A DNA stretch of 21,862 nt from an uncultured Eubacterium sp. GTDB taxonomy: Bacteria; Bacillota_A; Clostridia; Lachnospirales; Lachnospiraceae. Both the position numbers and the translations under genes were made by a program. Each line of letters opens with the position of its first letter. Positions within the stretch are counted from its first letter, which is position 1. The notes below the pieces were generated by a model, which saw only the letters and a list, made by a program, of their open reading frames with translations, ran no database searches and was not told the origin of the DNA. The stretch covers positions 1-21,862 of the forward strand of contig CAOKJJ010000077.1 of assembly GCA_948468465.1 (NCBI GenBank). The letters are read 5' to 3'. Positions 7,099-14,457 of this stretch are shown here, piece by piece.

Positions 7099-10000
7099 TT
7101 ATAAAATTTTAAACATCTTCCCGCTAAGTATGTTCAGCTTTTCGTATGCCTGCATCATCCGCAGCAGTTCCCTGTCATTGCCCTGTTCCCGCAGGTAAAG
7201 CATCTGGTTGATGTAGGCATACCGTCCGCCATATTTTATATCACGGTACTCCGTCCCTGTAATACGGCAGCTTTCTCCAAGCTGCTGCGGCCCGTTTTCC
7301 GTTTCTTCGGCAATATAATACTCTACTTCATCATCCCGAAACAGCACAAATTCCCATGTGAAAATTCCGTCATAAATATTTGGCATGGCTGCCGATGTAA
7401 ATTCTTCCTGCTGCCCCAGCCTGCGGTAATGAATCGTAATCCTGCTGTCCGGCCTTGCGTGAAATTCCACAAGCGTGCGGTTATACAGCTGGTATTTGCT
7501 GCACAGGCTGTCCGGCAGATTTTTAAAAAACGCGAAGTTCATATTTCTGGAAATAAATTCGTTTAACAGCTCATCCGCCATTTTCAGCTGATAACGGTCT
7601 AACTTATCCGTCTTTGAAAAATACTTAAGCAGCCCCAGCCTGCAGACAATGCCCCGAAGCCGTCCCTCTTTATACAGCTGGCAGGCTTCCAGAAACAGGT
7701 TTGCCGGCAGGCGCATACCGTGAATGACATATTCATGCATGCAGTACGACCGGTATGCCTGCAGGATAAATTCCCGGCCGTTATGCGCACGGTATCCGGC
7801 GTATACTTCCTGCATCCGGTCTGTATATTTTGTGCTGTACATGGTCTGTATGAGCAGCCGTTCTTCCAGTTCCGCGGTATCCGTGATTTCCAGTTCCTGC
7901 GCCGCCTGATAGACACGCAGCATCTGTCCGGACGGCCCTTCGTAATATTTTGCCAGATAAGTGATGATCACTTCATTTTGTTTTTCTTTCTCAAGCACCG
8001 CCATACAAAGCTCCAGCAAAAAGGCATCTTCCCCGATATCCCTTGCACGCAGCATATAGGTGACCAGCTGCGCCAGCTTCTGCCTGCTGATGCCGTCATA
8101 TCCATAAATATTCACCAGTTCAAACGCTTTTTCATAAAAGCCCCGGTCTGTCATCATCTCAACCATCAGGTTTCGGTTGTCCCTGCGCATAGCGGCAAAG
8201 TCCAGCTGCGTCAGATACGCATCCAGCCCTTCATCGATCTGGTTGATCAGGCAGTAGCGCACAAGTCCCGGCCCGATCTGGCTTTTAAATTTCTCACTGA
8301 TTTGCGGCGCTTCCATTAAAATACGAAGATACTCTACATCCGTTTTTACCGGAACGCTTAAATCTGTCTTGCCGTCCATATGATGCATCAGAAACTGGAG
8401 CTTCTGGGGAGCAAAATTCAGGCACCTGCGGATATAATGTGACGGTTTTATCAGCTTTTCCAGCTGGCAGGATTCCGGCGATACGAACCGCTGCCCCCTG
8501 TTATTTTCCAAAACAATCGCGTAATCATTCGAAAACAGCTGAAAATACGCCAGCTCCCCGCTCATTGGAACACGCTGTTCTTCTTTCATATGCTTTTGTA
8601 TAATGACGACATACGCAGCCATTTGATTCGTGCAGTAAAATTTATGCGTATATAAGATGTCCGCTAACGGGCCTGCCAGCTCCTGCGTCAGAATGCCCTT
8701 ATCCAGCATTTCATCATACACAACCGCAAGATTATCATCCATATGGCCTTTTAATATCTCGTCAATCGCAAATTGTTTCATCGTCTCTAAATATTTGCCA
8801 TAAATAACAGGCTGCGTTTCCTTATACGCAATAATATTCGCATAAAGCGCCGCTTTATAAGGATACGACAGCTGATTATTATACTGAAAATACATCTGAA
8901 TCACTTTCGGAAGCGACTGTATATGATGCAGGTCCATCGTGAGCAAAAACGCTTCGTATAATCCTGTAATTTTTAAATTTTGCGCAATCCCTTTTTCATA
9001 CCAGTGATGGTATTTCGTCTGGTAGCAATGCCCTTTGATCAAATAAGCGCATACGCCTGCCAGCATATCTTCATCCGGATTTTTTTCATAGCTGCGGAAC
9101 AAAATTCTGCAGACTAGCGGCTGGAACTGCCGCATATTGTTGGCCAGGCGCATGACCTGGTCCGCCAGATCTTTCGTCAGCACTCCCTGCCTGCAGGCCC
9201 AGTTCATCAGTAAAATCTCATACCGCTCCAGCTTTGTCAAAAGATAAGGCTGTTCCTGGTATACGGTATACGCCTCCACATACCATAACGGGGAATACTG
9301 CCCCTGCATAATCCTTGCTTCCATCACACGCAGCTTTACCTGCGGCTGGGTGCGCAGCGTACCGTTTAAGCGCAGCGTCAGAAAAAAAATCATCGGATGC
9401 GTGCTGTAACGCTTCGCAATCTCTTCGATTTCATCTAAAAGCTTGTCCACAACTACCGGCTCTTTTTCCCTTTGCAGACACAAATAATCATAAAATGCCC
9501 ACTGAGGGTCTTTTTTTCCTTTGTTTTTCTGGCGGTATTCATCCATCAGCCACTGCGCGTCCTGCCGCTGCTTATTGCGCTGCAGCGCATATGCCTTGAA
9601 CAGCAAATACCATGGATCGTTCGGCTGAAACTCTTCCATCCTCTGAATCAGCGCTAACGTCTGCTTCGTCCATTCTCCGGTCACAATCTTTTTCAAACGG
9701 AAATTAATATAGCTTTTCGTCAGCAGATAGGTCGCCCTCTGCAGCCCCTGCACCCTGCGCTCCTTGCGTACCTTAATGCTGTCCGCGCTGGCCCATACCT
9801 GATACTCTTCTTTTTGTACGTCGTTTTCCAGATAAATCGTGCCAAAATTGTTGCCGGCATGCATTTGTTCTGTATCTATGTAAAAACTGAGCGGATACGT
9901 ACTGCCTATAAAATCCGCATCTGTAATATAACGTTTTTGAGGAACAATAAACTCTTCATCCGCCGTAACGTGGATTTCCAAAAATCCCCAGCCTTCTTTT

Positions 10001-10647
10001 TGAATCAGCAGCTGTTCTTCTACCGGAGCCGAAGCCTCAAACACCTCGACGCTGTGCTTTTCCAGGGAAAAATGCACACGCTCTTTCTTTCCGGTCCCGA
10101 TGAAAAACTCATCCATCGTCCGTTCTGTAATCGCAGGCTTAGAAAGCCCTTCATATAATAAAGAAGCTTTCAGGTCTTTTGGCGTCAATATATTTTTAAA
10201 CGCCGGAGAATGAAAAATATGATATGCCTCTTTCCAATCGCTTTTCGCAAGCTTTACAAAATCTCTGAGGTTTTTAATCTTCCCGGTAGACGCCTCCGCA
10301 TACAGCCTTGTGACTGCCACGGCAAACGATAACTGGTACTCGCCGCCATTGCATACCGCACACAGCACTCCAGCAGCGGTGTCTCCTTCGGACATGCCAT
10401 CCGCGCGAAACTGTACCTGAATATCCGCTTCTTCTCCTTCGAACTGAAATGTCACACATTCCATCCTTATATCAGAAGAATAGATCATTCCCCGCATCGG
10501 TATTCCATTTTCACTTTTTATCTGAAAGCGCTCTGTTACGGTCTGGCCTTCTACCACTTCCAGTTCCAGCTTTTCCTTGGAAAACACAACCTGCGGCTGC
10601 TCATATGGAATTTTCCCCTCCGCCAGCTCTTCGATCCTTTTTCGCAC
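7099..10647 (-). CDS. Very large Ig-like / helical-solenoid protein (DUF5717-like), first gene of the cluster
   Basis: The 1182-residue product has a clear three-part layout. Residues 19-113 and 190-286 are two beta-rich, Ig-like domains that look duplicated: VVFSKEKLELEVVEGQ and VHFSLEKHSVEVFEAS share position and pattern. A helical linker joins them. From about 300 to 1055 there is a long run of helix pairs of the TPR/HAT type (for example WYLLFKAYALQRNKQRQDA). Residues 1057-1144 are again beta-rich (RITIHYRRLG, FTWEFVLFRDDEVEYYI) and a short helical tail follows. There is no signal peptide or membrane helix, so it is cytoplasmic despite its size. The start is GTG at 10647, with AGGTGG upstream; no better ATG is near. 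A TTGCGT-17-TATAAT promoter at 10736-10764 drives the cluster. I recall the family as DUF5717; its function is not known to me. Architecture suggests a scaffold that holds other proteins. Confidence 0.85.
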   Translation of the reverse strand: MRKRIEELAEGKIPYEQPQVVFSKEKLELEVVEGQTVTERFQIKSENGIPMRGMIYSSDIRMECVTFQFEGEEADIQVQFRADGMSEGDTAAGVLCAVCNGGEYQLSFAVAVTRLYAEASTGKIKNLRDFVKLAKSDWKEAYHIFHSPAFKNILTPKDLKASLLYEGLSKPAITERTMDEFFIGTGKKERVHFSLEKHSVEVFEASAPVEEQLLIQKEGWGFLEIHVTADEEFIVPQKRYITDADFIGSTYPLSFYIDTEQMHAGNNFGTIYLENDVQKEEYQVWASADSIKVRKERRVQGLQRATYLLTKSYINFRLKKIVTGEWTKQTLALIQRMEEFQPNDPWYLLFKAYALQRNKQRQDAQWLMDEYRQKNKGKKDPQWAFYDYLCLQREKEPVVVDKLLDEIEEIAKRYSTHPMIFFLTLRLNGTLRTQPQVKLRVMEARIMQGQYSPLWYVEAYTVYQEQPYLLTKLERYEILLMNWACRQGVLTKDLADQVMRLANNMRQFQPLVCRILFRSYEKNPDEDMLAGVCAYLIKGHCYQTKYHHWYEKGIAQNLKITGLYEAFLLTMDLHHIQSLPKVIQMYFQYNNQLSYPYKAALYANIIAYKETQPVIYGKYLETMKQFAIDEILKGHMDDNLAVVYDEMLDKGILTQELAGPLADILYTHKFYCTNQMAAYVVIIQKHMKEEQRVPMSGELAYFQLFSNDYAIVLENNRGQRFVSPESCQLEKLIKPSHYIRRCLNFAPQKLQFLMHHMDGKTDLSVPVKTDVEYLRILMEAPQISEKFKSQIGPGLVRYCLINQIDEGLDAYLTQLDFAAMRRDNRNLMVEMMTDRGFYEKAFELVNIYGYDGISRQKLAQLVTYMLRARDIGEDAFLLELCMAVLEKEKQNEVIITYLAKYYEGPSGQMLRVYQAAQELEITDTAELEERLLIQTMYSTKYTDRMQEVYAGYRAHNGREFILQAYRSYCMHEYVIHGMRLPANLFLEACQLYKEGRLRGIVCRLGLLKYFSKTDKLDRYQLKMADELLNEFISRNMNFAFFKNLPDSLCSKYQLYNRTLVEFHARPDSRITIHYRRLGQQEEFTSAAMPNIYDGIFTWEFVLFRDDEVEYYIAEETENGPQQLGESCRITGTEYRDIKYGGRYAYINQMLYLREQGNDRELLRMMQAYEKLNILSGKMFKIL

Positions 10648-10713
10648 GATGCCACCTGCTTTACTCTTGCTTTTTTTGCCAATATCGCTATAATTAACAA
10701 AAGGCGATACATT

Positions 10714-10743
10714 TTGTATTTAGCCTATCTTATGAATTATAAA
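10714..10743 (+). promoter_or_regulatory. Candidate promoter of the PLP aminotransferase gene
   Basis: TTGTAT (10714-10719), an 18-bp spacer and TATAAA (10738-10743) lie about 55 bp before the start codon. Its -10 box shares bases with the -10 box of the divergent cluster promoter. A weaker alternative on the same strand is TTGCTT (10667-10672) with TATAAT (10689-10694), 16 bp apart. Between them the imperfect palindrome AGGC-n-ATACA-TTT-TGTAT-n3-GCCT (10702-10726) could be an operator. Confidence 0.45.
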
Positions 10744-10764
10744 CTATTTATGAGTGACACGCAA
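10736..10764 (-). promoter_or_regulatory. Promoter of the four-gene cluster
   Basis: On the minus strand TTGCGT (10759-10764), a 17-bp spacer and a perfect TATAAT (10736-10741) give a good sigma-70-type promoter. The leader would be about 80 nt. It overlaps the divergent promoter of the aminotransferase gene, so polymerases on the two strands would compete. Confidence 0.65.
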
Positions 10765-10798
10765 TATGTTGATGAAAGTTCGTTAGGAGGTTTTCAAT

Positions 10799-11890
10799 AT
10801 GATAAGGCATAAAGACCATTTTCACGGAAGTGACCTGGAAAAAATCGAACAGGTCTACGGCATAAAAAAAGAAGAAATCACAAGCTTTTCCGCTAATGTG
10901 AACCCGCTTGGCATTTCTCCCATCCTGCGCCGGACATTATCTGAAAAAATAGACGCGATTACATCCTATCCCGACAGGGATTATGTATCGCTGCGTAAAT
11001 GTATCGCGGAATACGCAGACACTGACTTTGAACATATTATTGTGGGAAACGGCTCTACGGAGCTGATCTCTTTATTTATCCAGATCGAGCATCCGAAAAA
11101 AGCCATCGTCATCGGCCCTACTTATTCAGAATATGAACGCGAAATCTCTCTCGGCGGCGGAACAACACTTTATTATCCATTGCGGGAAGAAGACGGATTT
11201 CTTTTAAATACCGCCGACTTTATATCCCAGTTAAAAGACGATATCGACCTGCTCGTTTTATGCAACCCGAACAATCCGACTTCCACATGCATTACAAACA
11301 AATCCATGCGGCTTATTTTAGACGCCTGCATGCAGCACGGCATCTACGTTATGATAGATGAAACATACGTGGAATTCGCGGACAACATGCCCCAGATTAC
11401 CTCCGTCCCGCTTACGAATTATTATAATAACCTGGTCATCTTGCGCGGCACGTCAAAATTTTTCGCCTCTCCCGGACTGCGCCTTGGCTATGCCGTTACC
11501 GGCAACAGGGACCTGATTAAGATGATCAATACACGCAAAAACCCATGGACCATCAATTCCCTGGCAGCCATCGCCGGAGAGATTATGTTTCAGGATGACG
11601 CCTATATCCAGGAAACAAAAGCTCTGATTTCTTCCGAACGCAAAAGGATGCATGCGCTGTTTGCGGCACGGGATGATTTTAAAGTATATGAGCCTTCCGG
11701 CAATTTTATGCTCGTAAAAATTTTAAATCCGCAGCTGACTTCCCAGCAGTTATTCGACCGCGCCATCCGGCGGGGCATGATGATCCGGGACTGTTCGACG
11801 TTTCCGTTTTTAGATGATAAATATATCCGGTTTTGCTTTATGATGCCGGAAATGAATGATGCGCTGGCTGGATGTATTTTGGAGCCGTAA
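10799..11890 (+). CDS. Fold-type I PLP enzyme, histidinol-phosphate aminotransferase / CobD-like
   Basis: The 363-residue protein is a class I/II aminotransferase. The PLP lysine is Lys220 in GTSKFFASPGLRLGY; Asn156 and Pro157 lie in LCNPNNPT; Asp187 in IDETYVEF contacts the pyridine ring; Arg344 in YIRFCF would bind the substrate carboxylate. The N-terminus, HGSDLEKIEQVYG...SFSANVNPLG, resembles CobD (threonine-phosphate decarboxylase for cobalamin) more than a typical HisC, but no cobalamin or histidine genes are nearby, so substrate specificity is open. The ATG has a very strong TTAGGAGG site 8 nt upstream. The gene stands alone, divergent from the large cluster, and ends at a strong terminator. 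Confidence 0.87.
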   Translation: MIRHKDHFHGSDLEKIEQVYGIKKEEITSFSANVNPLGISPILRRTLSEKIDAITSYPDRDYVSLRKCIAEYADTDFEHIIVGNGSTELISLFIQIEHPKKAIVIGPTYSEYEREISLGGGTTLYYPLREEDGFLLNTADFISQLKDDIDLLVLCNPNNPTSTCITNKSMRLILDACMQHGIYVMIDETYVEFADNMPQITSVPLTNYYNNLVILRGTSKFFASPGLRLGYAVTGNRDLIKMINTRKNPWTINSLAAIAGEIMFQDDAYIQETKALISSERKRMHALFAARDDFKVYEPSGNFMLVKILNPQLTSQQLFDRAIRRGMMIRDCSTFPFLDDKYIRFCFMMPEMNDALAGCILEP

Positions 11891-11926
11891 AAGCATAACC
11901 CCCGCTAAAACGGGGGCATGCTTTTT
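11890..11926. terminator. Bidirectional rho-independent terminator
   Basis: A stem CCCCCG (11899-11904) / CGGGGG (11911-11916) with outer AAGCAT / ATGCTT pairing is followed by TTTTT on the plus strand; the minus strand reads GCTTTTA after the stem. It lies directly after the aminotransferase stop and directly after the convergent zinc-ribbon gene, so it can end transcripts from both. Confidence 0.88.
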
Positions 11927-11931
11927 AGCCG

Positions 11932-12192
11932 CTACTCCAGTTCGCATCCGCATTCCTGACAAAATTTCGGCTGTCGTCCACGGATATTGAATCTTTTCCC
12001 GCAATTCGGACATTTGTAAAAAATCAGAGCCTGAACAATTCCTCCAGTCATCAGCATCAGTCCAATGAACGCAATGGCATTTCCTATTGTCGCCACCCCG
12101 CATCTTATTTCCAAATATCCCCCGATAAATATCATAACTGCACCGCTCCAGATACCGGTTACCAGCATATAATAACTCTTTTTATAATCCAT
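11932..12192 (-). CDS. Small membrane protein with C-terminal zinc ribbon
   Basis: The 86-residue protein has two hydrophobic helices at about 9-27 and 36-58, then a C-terminal zinc-ribbon: Cys61-x2-Cys64 (KCPNCGKRF) and Cys78-x2-Cys81 (FCQECGCEL). The order TM-TM-zinc ribbon puts the ribbon most likely in the cytoplasm. The ATG has a CAGGAG site 6-7 nt upstream. Such proteins are common in Clostridia and have no assigned role that I know. It is a single gene, ending at the shared terminator with the aminotransferase, and its upstream side abuts the IS200-type element, whose arrival may have changed its promoter region; I could not find a convincing promoter. Confidence 0.8.
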   Translation of the reverse strand: MDYKKSYYMLVTGIWSGAVMIFIGGYLEIRCGVATIGNAIAFIGLMLMTGGIVQALIFYKCPNCGKRFNIRGRQPKFCQECGCELE

Positions 12193-12302
12193 ATGATCTC
12201 CTGTAGCTATTCGATTCGTTACTGCAATCTTTTTAACGATTTAACCAGACTGAATGATTTGCCTTGATTTCTCATTGCAGGATGCAAAGTTCTCTAGTCA
12301 CC

Positions 12303-12325
12303 AACCCCCACTTCAAGTGGGGGTT
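12303..12325. repeat. Right-end hairpin of the IS200-type element
   Basis: AACCCCCACTT (12303-12313) and AAGTGGGGGTT (12315-12325) are perfect 11-bp arms; sterically this folds as a stem with a small loop. It is the kind of structure that TnpA Y1 transposases recognise on single-stranded DNA. It may also act as a transcription barrier in either direction. Confidence 0.8.
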
Positions 12326-12401
12326 TGAAAAAACGCCCCCTAGGGCTATATTACTTGCACGCCTGAAAGGCGGGTGTTGCAAGCATTGCTACCAGCAACC
12401 G

Positions 12402-12830
12402 CTAAAAAGCGGCTCCCTCACTATCTTCTTTTCTTGATTCTTCTGATTGTTCCTGGATATATTTCTTTATGGCATCCTCCGTTATATTGCCTATTGTAGC
12501 AACATAATATCCTCTCGCCCAAAACGCCTTGTTCCATTTGTTCTGCAATTCCGGATGCCTGTCATAAATCATAAGCGTGCTTTTACCCTTCAAATACCCC
12601 ATGAATGAAGATATACTCAGCTTTGGTGGTATACTCACACTCAGATGTACATGATCTATACATACGGCGCCATCTATAATTTCCACTTCTTTCCATTTGC
12701 ATAATGTTGATACTATCTCGCGCACATCGCGCTTCACCTGCCCATACAGTTTTTTCTTCCTGTATTTTGGGATAAAAACAATATGGTACTGGCATTTCCA
12801 TTTTGTATGTGATAAACTTTTACTGTCCAT
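12402..12830 (-). CDS. tnpA: IS200/IS605-family Y1 (HUH) transposase TnpA
   Basis: The 142-residue protein is a standard single-strand Y1 transposase. The HUH motif is His60-Val-His62 in CIDHVHLSVSIPP, and the nucleophile is Tyr124 in KKYIQEQ, with Gln128 four residues later as in IS608 and ISDra2 TnpA. WKCQYHIVFIPKYR near the N-terminus and ARGYYVATIGN before the active helix are also typical. It acts as a dimer, cutting and rejoining hairpin-marked ends of single-stranded DNA. Length is normal and no frameshift is seen, so the element could still be active. The ATG at 12830 has AGGAGG 8 nt upstream, but that site is buried in a long-range stem (12838-12893). The C-terminal tail (SEESRKEDSEGAAF) is slightly longer than in many homologues. 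Confidence 0.95.
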   Translation of the reverse strand: MDSKSLSHTKWKCQYHIVFIPKYRKKKLYGQVKRDVREIVSTLCKWKEVEIIDGAVCIDHVHLSVSIPPKLSISSFMGYLKGKSTLMIYDRHPELQNKWNKAFWARGYYVATIGNITEDAIKKYIQEQSEESRKEDSEGAAF

Positions 12831-12837
12831 TTGGACC

Positions 12838-12893
12838 GCCTCCTATTCTATGGGTTTGGCTCGCAACACCTTTCTCATAGTATCATAGGAGGC
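12838..12893 (-). promoter_or_regulatory. RNA stem sequestering the tnpA ribosome binding site
   Basis: GCCTCCTAT (12838-12846) and ATAGGAGGC (12885-12893) are perfect 9-nt complements. In the tnpA transcript (minus strand) the 3' arm contains the AGGAGG ribosome site, so the folded leader hides it. The same arrangement is known for Salmonella IS200, where it keeps transposase translation very low. Confidence 0.75.
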
Positions 12894-12933
12894 TTTATTT
12901 TAATATCCTCATCGCTTCCGCTTACTCCATTCT

Positions 12934-12950
12934 CCCCAGCATAGCTGGGG
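12934..12950. repeat. Left-end hairpin of the IS200-type element
   Basis: CCCCAGC (12934-12940), a 3-nt loop ATA and GCTGGGG (12944-12950) form a compact perfect stem at the end of the element upstream of tnpA. It is the expected TnpA recognition hairpin and, as in IS200, would also hinder transcription entering from outside. Confidence 0.8.
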
Positions 12951-13052
12951 GATTGGGGTTTTCATTCACAACACGATTGGTATCATACTTGATTTCCTGA
13001 TATAATATTTAACATCTTTTTCAAACCGTTCCGTTGGTATAACTGTATACAT

Positions 13053-13157
13053 CTACTCTTTTTCCTCTTTGCTCCATCTTTCAATATTTTCAAATAACTC
13101 ACTCAAAGAACGCTTCGGCATTCTGCCTTCATTACATCTCCCCATTAATCTCTCCAT
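13053..13157 (-). CDS. Possible 34-residue peptide or 3' fragment of a lost gene
   Basis: The 346-bp stretch 12831-13176 holds the IS left end and this small frame, and nothing else I can support. The frame starts ATG at 13157 and encodes MERLMGRCNEGRMPKRSL...SELFENIERWSKEEKE, highly charged and helical. The same frame is open upstream to about 13190 without a start. Ribosome site: AAGGA lies about 16 nt before the ATG, too far to be convincing. It lies just after the Uma2 gene and may be co-transcribed with it. It could be the tail of a gene damaged nearby, or chance. Confidence 0.2.
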   Translation of the reverse strand: MERLMGRCNEGRMPKRSLSELFENIERWSKEEKE

Positions 13158-13176
13158 GCATTGATGTTTAAGTTCC

Positions 13177-13752
13177 TTATTCAGAAAACACTTTGTTTAA
13201 TTCAATAAAACACCCGTCAAGCGCACTGACCTTCGCCACATCTTCCCGTCCGTAGTCCTCATGGAGCCTGAAAGAACCGTTACTGTCCGGGAGAAACACC
13301 GTCACAGACCTATTCTTTGGATCCGCAATCCAGTATTCCCGGACCCCGGCCCGCTGGTACAGGTTTAACTTCACAAGCCGGTCATGGCGAAGGGCGGACG
13401 GGGACAGGATTTCAACAATCAGGTCCGGCGCTCCTTTGCAGCCGTGCTTATCCAACTTGCTTTGGTCACATATCACGCAGATATCTGGCTCAACCACAGT
13501 GTCAACGTCCTCCGGTCTGTCCCCATCCTGCTCAAATAGCCGAACGGCGAACGGAGCAGCGTAGACCTCGCATTTTTTACCCTCAAGATAATTTGCAAGC
13601 TGGCGGAATAACTCGCCGCTAATCTTCTGATGAATTCTTGATGGCGTTGCCATCATAAATGCCTCACCATCAATAATTTCTATAAGTTCATTTCCATCCC
13701 ATGTGAGGCAGTCGGCAAATGTGTACCGTGCCTTTTCCGCTGGTAACGCCAT
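13177..13752 (-). CDS. Uma2-family (DUF820) putative PD-(D/E)xK nuclease
   Basis: The 191-residue protein has the Uma2/DUF820 layout. The acidic residues of a PD-(D/E)xK-like core are visible: Asp90 in VVEPDICVI, Glu114 in PDLIVEILSPS and Lys128 in DRLVKLNLY, followed by the usual AGVREYWIADPKNRSVTVF. Members are widespread, especially in cyanobacteria, and are presumed nucleases without a settled role (family knowledge). The ATG at 13752 has AAGGAGG 8 nt upstream, inside the last codons of the acetyltransferase gene, and the two genes are 3 nt apart, so it is the last clear gene of the glycerol-gene transcript. It has no metabolic link with glycerol. Clade-specific accretion to the operon is likely. 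Confidence 0.9.
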   Translation of the reverse strand: MALPAEKARYTFADCLTWDGNELIEIIDGEAFMMATPSRIHQKISGELFRQLANYLEGKKCEVYAAPFAVRLFEQDGDRPEDVDTVVEPDICVICDQSKLDKHGCKGAPDLIVEILSPSALRHDRLVKLNLYQRAGVREYWIADPKNRSVTVFLPDSNGSFRLHEDYGREDVAKVSALDGCFIELNKVFSE

Positions 13753-13755
13753 AAA

Positions 13756-14457
13756 TCAGTCCTCCTTATTCGCTGCTGCTTTAGAGTTGTCACGTTCAAC
13801 GGCTTCTGCCGCTGCCCGCTTTATCTGACTGCATAACCGGCAAAGCTCCTGTGTCAGCTGCTCATAAAAATGATGCAGATGCACGCCGTCCACGATCGCA
13901 TGATGGCACAGCAAAGACACCGGAATCCACATCTTTTGCTCCATCTGAAAATACCTGCCCCACGTTATCCTCGGATTACTGTCGGCCGGCACCGGCACCG
14001 GCTGTATGATGTTACTGTACGAAAGCCACGGAAGCGATGAAATAAAAAACAAAGCTCCCGCGTCTTCTCCATCGTCAATGGCCGCCTGCGCTGCCGCCTT
14101 TTCCTGTTCTTTTGCTGCGTATGCGAGAAATTGCTCAAACGGCTTTTGCGTATCCAACGTACAGTAGCAGTAAGTCTCATCCTCTAAAGCGACCGTATAA
14201 GAACTCAGGCAATAGTCATATTCGATCAGGGCATCTTCTTTGATTCTTTGTCGGAATTGCGGGATCTGATTTGCGGCGGCTGCCACTGCATATAAAAAAC
14301 TATGAAAAAACGGCAGTTTATATGCTTTTACTGCAGACAGCCACTCTGTAATCTCAACATTTACGGTGATCCCGACGTAGGGATATCCCATCTGCTTAAA
14401 ATAGGCAAAATGGTCTTTTCTGGCATAAGTATCCATTGGAATGTATTTATAATCCAT
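13756..14457 (-). CDS. CatA-like (chloramphenicol acetyltransferase family) O-acetyltransferase
   Basis: The 233-residue protein has the type A CAT fold signature. The catalytic motif HHxxxDG is present as His185-His186-Ala-Ile-Val-Asp190-Gly191 (CHHAIVDGVHLHHFYEQL), with His186 as general base. Earlier landmarks are the Asp-His-Phe of ARKDHFAYF and the IPQFRQRI segment. The enzyme would transfer acetyl from acetyl-CoA to a hydroxyl group, as a cytoplasmic trimer. True CATs are about 215 residues; this one has an added charged C-terminal tail (RAAAEAVERDNSKAAANKED). Chromosomal relatives in Clostridia often do not give resistance, so the substrate is open. The ATG at 14457 is chosen for its GGGAG site (14466-14470); a longer frame to 14487 lacks one. 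It overlaps the DUF1667 gene by 11 nt, implying coupled translation. Confidence 0.88.
   Translation of the reverse strand: MDYKYIPMDTYARKDHFAYFKQMGYPYVGITVNVEITEWLSAVKAYKLPFFHSFLYAVAAAANQIPQFRQRIKEDALIEYDYCLSSYTVALEDETYCYCTLDTQKPFEQFLAYAAKEQEKAAAQAAIDDGEDAGALFFISSLPWLSYSNIIQPVPVPADSNPRITWGRYFQMEQKMWIPVSLLCHHAIVDGVHLHHFYEQLTQELCRLCSQIKRAAAEAVERDNSKAAANKED

Larger units (their letters stand above)
12302..12962 (-). mobile_element. Complete IS200-type insertion sequence (tnpA only), ends approximate
   Basis: About 660 bp, the usual IS200 size: one HUH transposase gene flanked by sub-terminal hairpins instead of inverted repeats. Relative to tnpA, the left end hairpin is at 12934-12950 and the right end hairpin at 12303-12325. 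Near both ends AACCCC or AACCCCC appears outside the stem, as expected for short guide-type pairing. No tnpB is present, so it is IS200-like rather than IS605-like. Exact cleavage positions and the target tetranucleotide cannot be read from one copy; bounds are good to roughly 10 bp. It sits between the zinc-ribbon gene and the end of the glycerol operon. Confidence 0.85.

Noticed and set aside
7720..8319. A 199-codon plus-strand frame opposite the large solenoid gene
   Set aside because: It is antisense to a strongly coding region, has no ribosome site and its translation shows no domain pattern. Similar shadow frames at 419-922, 2639-3142 and 9814-10158 were rejected for the same reasons.
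10799..11890. Assignment as cobD (cobalamin) or hisC
   Set aside because: The N-terminus favours CobD-like enzymes but no cobalamin or histidine genes are adjacent, so no gene symbol is given.
12302..12962. IS605-type element with tnpB and guide RNA
   Set aside because: There is room for tnpA only; no RuvC-like or zinc-finger TnpB sequence exists on either strand next to it.
13756..14457. Chloramphenicol resistance gene
   Set aside because: The catalytic motif is present, but the gene is embedded in a metabolic operon, has an atypical tail and belongs to a group in which many chromosomal members are not resistance enzymes; resistance cannot be claimed.
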